Shown here: positions 51,975 through 60,700 of the stretch, piece after piece
How the letters are laid out: each line of letters opens with the position of its first letter
Position numbering within the stretch: the first letter of the stretch is position 1
NCBI RefSeq assembly: GCF_049680855.1
Contig: NZ_JBMPGS010000001.1
Span: 1-64,000, forward strand
Reading direction: 5' to 3'
DNA: 64,000 nucleotides
From: Salinimicrobium sp049680855
GTDB lineage: Bacteria; Bacteroidota; Bacteroidia; Flavobacteriales; Flavobacteriaceae
Made by a program: the position numbers and the translations under genes
Notes under the pieces: model-generated
What the model was told of the DNA's origin: nothing
The model's database searches: none
The model's input: only the letters and a program-made list of their open reading frames with translations

Positions 51975-52886
51975 TTACATTGATTTTAGAGTAGGAATTA
52001 ATGATGTGTAAAAATCATCTTCTAACAGAAGACTACTCCCTATTACCGCTGCCTCCTCTCCAAAATTCGAAATATATATTCTGGTATGCTTCACCTGCGC
52101 CATCAAACCCGGCATAAAATATTTTTTAGCTTTTGAAATGTTCCCTCCTATCACCAGCATTTCCGCTTCAAATTCCTGTAGGTAAGGCGCAAGAAATTTC
52201 CCTAGTTCTACTCCAAACCATTGAAAAGTTTCTGCAGCCTTTGTGTCATAAGCTGCTGTATCAGCTAATTCTTTTACACTGTTAACTGTTTTACCTGCAA
52301 GCTCATAATAATGTTTTTGAATGCCACGTGTAGAAAATACATCATCAGCATTTTTACCATGGTATACCTGGTTGTACAAAAAACCTCCTTTAGGAACCTT
52401 CGCATGGTCCAGAAGTGGCAGGCCTTTATGGAGGAAGCAGGAGCCTAAACCTGTCCCCAGAGTTATAGCGACTACTTTTTTCACTTCAGAAGCCGGGCCC
52501 ATGGCAGTTTCAGCAATAGAAAATGCAGCTGCATCATTAATAAAACGAATCTTAGAAGCTGGTATATTTAATTTTTCAGCTAATTCCTCCCGAACATTTA
52601 CTTCGTATAGCGCCTCCAGTTTTTCCACTCCAGAAATCATACTTATTCCTTCAAAATATTTGAAGGGTCCAGGAATAGCTATTCCCACTCCTACAATTTC
52701 CTGCCCTGACAGTTCAATTGATTTCTTAATAGTTTCAACCCACTGCCGAATAATGACATTTTTTGAAGCCATTGTGTCCACCGGCCTGTATACCCAGGTG
52801 TTCCTCTGCAATATTTTGTTCCTATGTTCAAACATACAGGATGCTACATGGCTTCCTCCAATATCTACACCTACGCTATACATCAT
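51975..52886 (-). CDS. ROK-family sugar kinase (smaller paralogue)
   Basis: A 303-residue ROK kinase: YSVGVDIGGSHVASCMFEHR (phosphate 1 loop), GVGIAIPGPFKYFEGISMIS, RFINDAAAFSIAETAMGPAS (catalytic Asp), AITLGTGLGSCFLHKGLPLL and MLVIGGNISKAKKYF. The CxCGxxGC zinc motif is missing. It would phosphorylate mannose taken up by the neighbouring transporter to give the isomerase substrate. It overlaps the GntR gene by 4 bases. Confidence 0.9.
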   Translation of the reverse strand: MMYSVGVDIGGSHVASCMFEHRNKILQRNTWVYRPVDTMASKNVIIRQWVETIKKSIELSGQEIVGVGIAIPGPFKYFEGISMISGVEKLEALYEVNVREELAEKLNIPASKIRFINDAAAFSIAETAMGPASEVKKVVAITLGTGLGSCFLHKGLPLLDHAKVPKGGFLYNQVYHGKNADDVFSTRGIQKHYYELAGKTVNSVKELADTAAYDTKAAETFQWFGVELGKFLAPYLQEFEAEMLVIGGNISKAKKYFMPGLMAQVKHTRIYISNFGEEAAVIGSSLLLEDDFYTSLIPTLKSM

Positions 52887-53605
52887 CGTCTAATTTCAAT
52901 CGAATAGGTAAACCTGTCATTCCGGTAATAACCGATATTATATTCTATTGGGCGATTCCCTGGGTCAGAAACAAACCTTTCCCGAATTAATATAGGGTCC
53001 TGCTTTTTTATCCTTAGAACTTCTGCATATTCATTGGCCTTTCCTGCTTTAATATTTTCTTTTGAAACAGCAGGCACAGTATGATAATCCTGTTCCAGTA
53101 TCTCATACAAAGGTCTTTGAAAATCTTCCTCACCGGTTAACCCGAGACGAGGCTGAAAAAAGCTTTGAAAATATACCAGGGGCTCATCGCTCCCTTTTAG
53201 TCTGGATAATCGCAATATTTTATTATCTGTTGAAACATTCAGAAATTTTGCAATATGTTCATCAGGATACACCCATTTTACGTCTAAGGAGAAATTCTTA
53301 AATGGAATTCCTTTGGAGTTCATTTCCTGAGTGAAACTATGCCATTCATTTAAGTTGGTGGAGATCACCTTTTTTGAAACCTTTGTCCCGACCCCTTTCT
53401 TCCGAATAATTAATCCTTCATTCTGCAGTTTATTAGCAGCTTGCCTAATGGTATTTCTGGAAACCCCCAGCAACTTTGAAAGCTCTAATTCTTTGGGAAG
53501 AAAAGCTCCATTTTGAAATTCCGGAAGTTCAACTAAATTCCGCAGAAGATGCTCAACTTGTATATGTAAAGGCACAGGGCTCTGATGATCAACTTTTAAT
53601 TTCAA
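52883..53605 (-). CDS. GntR-family regulator with UTRA domain
   Basis: A 240-residue regulator that appears to start with TTG at 53605 (MKLKVDHQSPVPLHIQVEHL). The winged helix (about 10-75) includes LSKLLGVSRNTIRQAANKLQ and NEGLIIRKKGVGTKVSKK. The UTRA ligand domain follows (RLSRLKGSDEPLVYFQSFFQ; EVLRIKKQDPILIRERFVSD; IEYNIGYYRNDRFTYSIEI). It leads the operon GntR-ROK-MFS-GH92-isomerase, so control by a sugar phosphate is likely. An inverted repeat lies just upstream. Confidence 0.92.
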   Translation of the reverse strand: MKLKVDHQSPVPLHIQVEHLLRNLVELPEFQNGAFLPKELELSKLLGVSRNTIRQAANKLQNEGLIIRKKGVGTKVSKKVISTNLNEWHSFTQEMNSKGIPFKNFSLDVKWVYPDEHIAKFLNVSTDNKILRLSRLKGSDEPLVYFQSFFQPRLGLTGEEDFQRPLYEILEQDYHTVPAVSKENIKAGKANEYAEVLRIKKQDPILIRERFVSDPGNRPIEYNIGYYRNDRFTYSIEIRR

Positions 53606-53619
53606 CTAAGATTTCTTAA

Positions 53620-53652
53620 ATACTATGTTAGTATGTTCAAACAAAGTACTAA
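53620..53652. promoter_or_regulatory. Candidate GntR operator
   Basis: ATACTA-TGT-TAGTAT (53620-53634) is a perfect inverted repeat. A third related half-site TACTAA follows at 53647-53652. It lies 15-47 bases upstream of the GntR start, a usual site for autoregulation. Confidence 0.5.
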
Positions 53653-53689
53653 TATAAATAATTTTTGTTAATTATCCCGAACGTGGTAA

Positions 53690-54771
53690 TTTTTTCAAGG
53701 TTTCATGTGCGATCAAAAGAGCCTTTCTTGCGGACTTAAGGCTTCTCGCCTGGAGATAAACAATTATTGCCAGGATCAAAACAAATATGAGAAGGAAAGA
53801 AACTATTAGCGTCTGCCGCTACAGCCGCTCTCTTTGTTCCTCGATTCTGGTAATTATTTTTTCTTCATTGCACCTACCTGAATCCTACGATACTGCACTC
53901 CATAACAAGCTGCGTCTTCGTTCATCTTTTGAATAAATGTTGAATGTCTCTCAAATCATCTCTCTCAAAAAGAAGTTCAGATACCGAATGTTCGTCTATG
54001 TTTCCTTGGTTGAAGTTCAATGTCCCGGAGAGAAGCCCTGGCAAAATATTCTATGGCTTCTTCCCTGTTTCCGACGCGGTCATTGATATCTCCAAGGAAA
54101 TACTACACCAAAGCCTGTTCCCGTGGCTGCAAATTCTGTTCAAGTAGATCAGAAAACATCTCGAGGGCCTCTTCCTCCTTTCCCTCGTTTAAAGTTATAA
54201 AAGCTGCCAGAAAGGAATGAAAGAAAGTTCCCTCTTCCGTATAGCTCAGGGCTCTTTCTCTGTAGATTTTGACTTTTTCCGCATACTGCACCGAAAAATG
54301 CGAGAGATTACTGTACTCTGCCATCTCACTGTACACTCTTCCCAAAAGTCCGTAATAAAGGGATTTCAGATGTTCAGGAATTTCATCGGGATCTATGGAT
54401 TCAAGCAGATCGAGTGTCTCCTTATACATTCCTGCCGATACACTTACATCGGCAAGGTTTAAAACAGCATCGGCTATTAATGGTATACTGTCCAGCTGCT
54501 CAGCCAGTCTTCGTGTTCTAATTCCATAGGCGTAAGCAGAATCCTGATGAAAGACTTTGTACTCCTGCAGTAGTTCTCTGTTCAGCTCAAACCTTGAAAA
54601 GAGATCAGCTTCGCTTTTGCCCAGCTCCTGTCTTAGGCTATCTATCTGCTCTAATTTAGCTTCATCGTAAATGGAAGAATTTTCAACGGCAATCAGCAAC
54701 TCCTCCAGAACCCTGCCCTTTTCCTGAGCCGAAGAGGGAGTAGCTACCAACAACAAAAGCGCAAGGATCAC
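53690..54771 (-). pseudogene. Broken DUF6377/SusR-like TPR membrane regulator
   Basis: The open part (54103-54771, 222 residues) has a cut signal peptide ILALLLLVATPSSAQ and TPR-like helices (LLQEYKVFHQDSAYAYGIRT; LADVSVSAGMYKETLDLLES). A TAG stop interrupts ...EQALV, after which the same frame continues YFLGDINDRVGNREEAIEYF, then frameshifts follow. Near 53750 a membrane segment RQTLIVSFLLIFVLILAIIV and the start of the following domain are still readable, then homology ends. This is the layout of DUF6377 proteins, some of which regulate sus genes. The first codons are cut off by the IS remnant. Confidence 0.7.
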
Positions 54772-54774
54772 CTC

Positions 54775-55982
54775 GAAGGTATTGGCATCTAAAGGATTCC
54801 ATAAAGAAGTGACTATTCAGGATTTTCCTTTACGAGGAAACACGGTTTATCTTCATGTTAAACGTCGTAGATGGATAGATAAAGATACAGGTCAACTAGT
54901 TCAAAGAGACTGGAACTTAGTAGCACAGGGAACTCGGATGACCACAGAGTTCGCTGCTTTTTTAAAAGAAATTAGTCGATACGAAGGCATCTGATTGCCA
55001 TACCATCGAATCATTCTTTGCTGTCAATGGAAAGAAGTTACAGCGGCAGTATAAGGACCATCTGAGTGATTTTAAAGAGTGGAAGGAAAAGAAACATGCT
55101 AAGCGGTACCTGATTTTTCCTGAAAATATTGGCCCTCACCTCTCTCTTGATGAAACAGCTTTATCTCAGGGGGAACTCTACACCATCATCACCAATAAAA
55201 AAGCTAAAGGAAAGAAAGGTGCTTTAGTGGCCATTATAGCAGGAACAAAGGCTGAACCAATCGTTAAGCAGCTACTTAAGATCCCATCATCCCTGCGAAA
55301 CAAGGTTCGGGAGATAAATCTGGATATGGCTTTTTCAATGAAGCATATCGCTTCTAAATGCTTCCCTAAAGCTATTCAGGTAACTGACAGGTTCCACGTC
55401 CAGAAGCTAGCTATAGATGCACTTCAGAATCAAAGAATCAAACACCGATGGGAAGCTATTGATAGAGAGAATGAACAACTACAAAAAGCTAAACAAACAG
55501 GAAAGAAATATATCCCTGAGTTGCTGTCAAATGGTGATTCTCATAAACAGCTACTTGCCAGAAGCACATATCTACTCTACAAAGCCACCTCCAAATGGAC
55601 AAAAAAGCAAACAAAGCGTGCAGAGATCCTCTTCAAGGAATATCCCGATATTCATCAAGCTTACTCTTTGGTGAACAACCTAAGAAGTATATTCAATCAA
55701 ACAAAGGACAAAGGTGTAGCCTTTACAAAGCTCGCGCACTGGTAAAGGGAAGTGGAGGAAACTGGTTTTAGAGCCTTTAACACTGTCGCCAACAGCATTA
55801 AACTCAACTATAGGTCCATGTTAAACTACTTCCAAAACAGAAGTACGAATGCCTCTGCAGAATCATTTAATGCAAAAATTAAGGCTTTTAGAAGTCAATT
55901 CAGAGGGGTGGAAAATGTAGAGTTCTTCCTCTTCAGATTAACCAGAATATTTGCCTAGTCCACAACATTTAGGAATGATCCG
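54775..55982 (+). mobile_element. Decayed ISL3-family (ISAon1-like) insertion sequence
   Basis: An N-terminal-region fragment (54782-54994: SKGFHKEVTIQDFPLRGNTV, HVKRRRWIDKDTGQLVQRDW) is followed in another frame by the DDE transposase (IGPHLSLDETALSQGELYTI; NLDMAFSMKHIASKCFPKAI; QVTDRFHVQKLAIDALQNQR; ASAESFNAKIKAFRSQFRG, ending at 55958). The N-terminus is cut, a frame change lies near TTTTTTAAAAG (about 54960), and a TAA at 55743-55745 interrupts the transposase. The frame change may be natural in this group; the truncation and the stop make it inactive. The right end is CATTTAGGAATGATCCG. Confidence 0.85.
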
Positions 55983-56017
55983 AAGTATAGGAGTTTCCAC
56001 AATTTTGCAAAAATTTA

Positions 56018-56057
56018 CCCATAAAAAAAGCCTCTCATTTCTGAAAGGCTTTTGCAA
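56018..56057 (-). terminator. tRNA-Asp terminator; right copy of the 40-bp direct repeat
   Basis: AAGCCTCTCA and CTGAAAGGCTT pair as a stem on the minus strand with GCTTTTTTT behind it, 6 bases after the tRNA 3' end. The whole 40 bases are repeated without change at 30473-30512 in the same orientation. Confidence 0.85.
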
Positions 56058-56062
56058 CTTTG

Positions 56063-56136
56063 CGGTCTGGACGAGACTCGAACTCGCGACCCCCTGCGTG
56101 ACAGGCAGGTATTCTAACCAACTGAACTACCAGACC
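56063..56136 (-). tRNA. tRNA-Asp (anticodon GTC)
   Basis: On the minus strand the acceptor arms GGTCTGG and CCAGACC close the molecule, with D-arm AGTTCAGTTGGTTAGAAT, anticodon stem CCTGC-CTGTCAC-GCAGG (anticodon GTC) and T-arm GCGAG-TTCGAGT-CTCGT. Discriminator is G and CCA is not encoded. The mannan island lies behind its 3' end. Confidence 0.96.
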
Positions 56137-56222
56137 GTTGCTTGATTGCGAGGGCAAATATACAGCTGTTTTTAGATTCCACAAATATATTTTTAAATAA
56201 ATTTCAAAAGTTTTTTAAACTT

Positions 56223-57152
56223 CTAAATAAACTTTTGACGTTCAATCAAATACGTCGTCATAATTTTACTGAAATTTTCATTAACATCTGCTTCCACATA
56301 CTTAATCCCATAACGAGCGCACCTTAGCCTGAGATCCTGAAAATATTCTGATACCGCACGATGATAGTTATCTCGAATATTTTCAGCATAAACATCTATT
56401 TTTTCCCCGGTTTCCACATCGGTAAATCGCCTGGGCGCATTGTCAAAATCAAAGAGGATTTCTCTATTTCTATCTACCGTATGAAAAAGGATCAATTCAT
56501 GTTTATTATACTTTAAATGTCTTAAAGCTTCAAAAAGCTGTTTTTCCTCTACATCTGTCTGGAACATATCTGAAAATAAAAAAATAAGTGACCTCCTTTT
56601 TAATTTTTCAGCAATTTGATGAAGGTAGGCATAAGTTTCTGTCTTCTTAGTTTTCTTCGGCCTTACAACAGCATTAGAAAGAGCGTACAAAAGCATCTGG
56701 TGATGCCTGTCGCTTCCTTTCTCGGGCGCATAGTATTCGTATGAATTGCTGTATATACTTAATCCCACGGCATCCCGCTGCTTCTTGAAGATATTCATCA
56801 GGCAGGCCGACGCCAGTACCGAGAACCCAATCTTATTCAAAGAATCTATTCCGAAGTTTCTTATCTCCGGAAAATGCATGGAGGCCGAATTATCTAAAAT
56901 GAGATGACAACGGAGATTTGTCTCCTCTTCATACCTCCTGGTGTACATCTTATCTGTCTTCGCGAAAAGTTTCCAGTCAATGTGCCTCGTACTCTCCCCA
57001 GGATTGTAGCTTCTATGTTCGGCAAATTCCGCAGAGAATCCATGGAAGGGACTTTTATGCTTTCCGGAAATAAAACCTTCCACCACCTGCCTTGCCAGCA
57101 GCTCAAGGTTTGTAAATCCATCTGCTTTATGTACTTCCTGCCGTAGATCCAT
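56223..57152 (-). CDS. DUF58 protein
   Basis: A 309-residue cytoplasmic protein with the DUF58 signature ISGKHKSPFHGFSAEFAEHR (about 28-47), YNPGESTRHIDWKLFAKTDK and a VWA-like half beginning HLILDNSASMHF (about 87-98), with RRSLIFLFSDMFQTD later. The family is usually encoded with MoxR ATPases and works in envelope or complex assembly; no MoxR gene is in view here, so it could be split from its operon. The start ATG at 57152 fits the family. Confidence 0.9.
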   Translation of the reverse strand: MDLRQEVHKADGFTNLELLARQVVEGFISGKHKSPFHGFSAEFAEHRSYNPGESTRHIDWKLFAKTDKMYTRRYEEETNLRCHLILDNSASMHFPEIRNFGIDSLNKIGFSVLASACLMNIFKKQRDAVGLSIYSNSYEYYAPEKGSDRHHQMLLYALSNAVVRPKKTKKTETYAYLHQIAEKLKRRSLIFLFSDMFQTDVEEKQLFEALRHLKYNKHELILFHTVDRNREILFDFDNAPRRFTDVETGEKIDVYAENIRDNYHRAVSEYFQDLRLRCARYGIKYVEADVNENFSKIMTTYLIERQKFI

Positions 57153-57232
57153 AAGATACTGCTGTTACACCACTCAAAAATGGCATTTTGAGAGCAATTT
57201 AATTTATTTAAACCTAATTTTACCCAAAAAGA

Positions 57233-57261
57233 AAAAGGTTCGGCAATGAACCGAACCTTTT
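57233..57261 (-). terminator. Terminator of trxA
   Basis: AAAAGGTTCGG (57233-57243) and CCGAACCTTTT (57251-57261) form a perfect 11-bp stem with a 7-base loop. On the minus strand it continues with CTTTTTGG. It lies about 38 bases behind the trxA stop. Confidence 0.9.
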
Positions 57262-57298
57262 CTACTCTTCCGAAGCATTTCTTCGGAAAAATCATCTA

Positions 57299-57616
57299 CT
57301 ACAACAAAGCATCCAAAGCTTCGGCATAGGTATTTTTTGGAGCAACACCTACCTGACGTCCTACCACTTCTCCATTTTGGAAAATAAGAACAGTTGGAAT
57401 GTTTCGCACTCCATACTTGGCAGCAAATTCCTGGTTCGCATCTACATCAAGTTTACCAACAACTGCTTTGCCATCATATTCTTTTCCTAAATCGTCAATG
57501 ATGGGTCCTACCATTCTACAAGGGCCGCACCATGCTGCCCAAAAATCAACCATCACAGGTTTGTCACTCTTTAAAACTTTCTCTTCGAAAGTTGCATCAG
57601 TTATCTCTAAAGCCAT
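57299..57616 (-). CDS. trxA: Thioredoxin
   Basis: A 105-residue cytoplasmic thioredoxin with the active site WCGPC (Cys30, Cys33), VDFWAAWCGPCRMVGPIID, LDVDANQEFAAKYGVRNIPT (cis-Pro) and a complete C-terminal helix. Length and motifs are canonical. It reduces protein disulfides with thioredoxin reductase. It lies between dnaE and the DUF58 gene with its own terminator. Confidence 0.97.
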   Translation of the reverse strand: MALEITDATFEEKVLKSDKPVMVDFWAAWCGPCRMVGPIIDDLGKEYDGKAVVGKLDVDANQEFAAKYGVRNIPTVLIFQNGEVVGRQVGVAPKNTYAEALDALL

Positions 57617-57783
57617 AATTGTTCTTTTTTGTTCTTTTGTATATAATTGTAAAATTAGTCAAATATTTTTGCAATCCTTACAAACTACAGATTGGATTTG
57701 CCTATCTGCATATTGTCTGCCGCTATTTTTGACGAATCACAAGTTCTTCAGAAACTTCTTCATAAAGTCCCTTTTTTGGAATC

Positions 57784-60700
57784 CTAATTCAGCTTATAAA
57801 GCACCTGCTCCTCTTCCAGCGTGTCCAGCAATTCCTGGGAGATCTTCACTTTTTGCTTTCTACTTGGCATATGCAATTTCACCTGCTCCTTCATCTCATA
57901 AATCACAAAATTTAGAAGCTGGTCACCCTGGTGCATGCTAAAAATGTCTTTTAACGCCGTGATTTTTTCTTCCATAAGCTCATCTATATTTAGCTGAATA
58001 GTAAGCTTCTTCGCATAAATATCCATCACATCATGCAGCAGTTGAAAAGAGTTAAACTGAAGCCTAGGTTCTCCCTTTTTCCCGGTATCTTTATTCATCC
58101 AGCCCTCCTTAATAAAAGCTTTGATGTAGACAAAGTTATTTTCAATTAAGAAGTGTCTATATTTAAGATACTCCTCTCCAAACATCCTGAATTCATAAGA
58201 ATCTGAATAATCTTCCACCGTAAAAGCAGCCCAGCCTTTTCCCATTTTTGAGGTGCGGTGCTGCACATCACTAATCACTCCACCAAAAGAAAGTTCCCGG
58301 TTCACATGCTTTTCAAGGTCTTTAAAGTCTGAGACTTTTCCTGTACAGAAATAATTCATTTCTATCTTGAAATCATCCAAGGGATGCCCTGAAATGTAAA
58401 TTCCCACCACTTCTTTCTCCCGCTTCAATTTCTCCATGGTTCCCCACTCACCACACGGCGGAACTTCAGGTTCGGGGATTTGCACATCACTCGCATCTCC
58501 AAAAAGACTTACCTGCGCCGAGTTTTCATTCTCCTGAAATTTCGCAGCATATTTTATAGCTTTTTCTAAAAATGTAATTCCGTCGCCATCATCATGAAAG
58601 AACTGGGCGCGGTGTGAACTCCCTAAACTGTCAAAACCTCCCGCCAGTGCAAGGTTTTCAAATGCTTTTTTATTGGCAGCCCGTAGATCGATTCGCTTTG
58701 CTAAATCAAAAATGGACTTGTAATTTCCCTTTTTTCGGTTTTCAACAATGGTCGCAACCGCGCCCGCACCGACTCCTTTAATGGCGCCCATCCCAAACCT
58801 AACAGCATTGTCTTTATTTACCGAAAATTTATGGTAAGATTCGTTTACATCGGGTCCCAAAACATTCAGCTTCATACGCTTACATTCTTCCATAAAGAAG
58901 GTCACCTGCTTGATATCGTTCATATTATTGGAAAGCACTGCAGCCATATATTCGGCAGGATAGTGCGCTTTCAAATAAGCCGTCTGGTATGCGATCCAGG
59001 CGTAACAGGTAGAGTGCGATTTGTTGAAGGCATAGGCTGCAAAGGCTTCCCAGTCTTTCCATACTTTTTCAAGAATTTCCCGCGGATGACCTTTTGCTTC
59101 CCCACCGTCCAGGAATTTAGGTTTAAGCTGTTCCAGCAAGGCAAAAATCTTTTTCCCCATCGCCTTCCGAAGCACATCGGCTTCACCTTTTGTAAATCCT
59201 GCCAGCTTTTGAGAAAGCAACATCACCTGCTCCTGGTATACTGTAATTCCGTAGGTTTCCTGAAGATATTCCTCCATATCAGGTAAATCGTAGGCAATTT
59301 CTTCCTTCCCGTGTTTCCTGGCAATAAAGCTGGGAATGTATTCCATGGGCCCGGGACGGTAAAGCGCATTCATGGCAATAAGGTCATCAAAAACCGTGGG
59401 CTTCAGGTCTTTCATATGCTTTTGCATCCCGGGAGATTCATACTGGAAAATCCCTACTGTTTCTCCTCGCTGGAAGAGTTTGTAGGTTTCCTCATCATCT
59501 AGCGGAAAGCTATCGGGATCAAGATCAATTCCGTGGCGTCCTTTTACGATCTTCACCGTATCCTTAATTAAGGTGAGGGTTTTTAATCCCAGGAAATCCA
59601 TTTTTAACAGTCCGGCGCTTTCAACAACCGAGTTATCGAACTGGGTCACATAAAGATCTGAATCTTTTGCAACCGAGACCGGAACAAAATTGGTAATATC
59701 ACTTGGTGTAATGATCACTCCACAGGCATGTATTCCTGTATTTCGCACAGAACCTTCCAAAATTCTTGCCTGGTTCACAGTTTGCGCTTCCAGGTCATCT
59801 CCTTCGGAAATATTTAAAAGCTCATGAACTTTTTCAAGTTCTTCAGCTCTGAATTTCTTCTTCAGATCCTTTTCATCAACCCCAAAAATTTTGCCCAGCT
59901 TAGACATATTCGGGATCAATTTGGCTATCCTGTCTGAATCGCTCAGCGGAAGATCCAGCACGCGCGCGGTATCTCGAATAGCCGATTTCGCCGCCATCGT
60001 TCCATAGGTGATGATCTGCGCCACCTGGTTGGCTCCATATTTCTGGATCACGTAGTCCATCACACGGCTGCGACCTTCGTCATCAAAATCAATATCAATA
60101 TCGGGCATGCTCACCCTGTCCGGATTCAGGAAGCGCTCAAAAAGCAGATCGTACTTAATCGGGTCAATATTGGTAATCCCGAGACAATAGGCAACAGCAC
60201 TTCCTGCAGCCGAACCCCTTCCAGGTCCTACCGATACATCCATATTCCTCGCCTCCCGAATAAAATCTTCTACAATAAGAAAATAACCCGGATATCCCGT
60301 ATTTTCAATGACAGAAAGCTCAAAATCCAGCCGCTCCTTTATGGATGGCGTAATCTCACCGTAACGTTCTTTTGCTCCAACGTAGGTAATATGCTTCAGG
60401 TATGCATTTTCACCTCGCTTTCCACCATCTACTTTGTCCTCTTCCACAAGAAATTCTTCCGGAATGGTAAATGCCGGCAATAATACATCACGCGCCAGTT
60501 CATAAGGTTCAATTTTATCCACGATCTCCTGGACATTAGAAATAGCCTGTGGCAAATCTTTGAATAGAGACTTCATTTCATCACCAGATTTGAAGTAATA
60601 TTCGTTGTTTGGAAGCCCATAACGATAACCACGGCCACGGCCAATAGGGGTAGACTGTTTTTCACCGTCTTTTACGCAAAGTAAAATATCATGAGCATTG

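Noticed and set aside
54960..54994. Programmed frameshift in the ISL3 transposase
   Set aside because: TTTTTTAAAAG is a plausible slippery site, but a -1 shift meets a stop at once and the needed shift is +1 or -2. With the truncated N-terminus and a second nonsense codon, simple decay is as likely.
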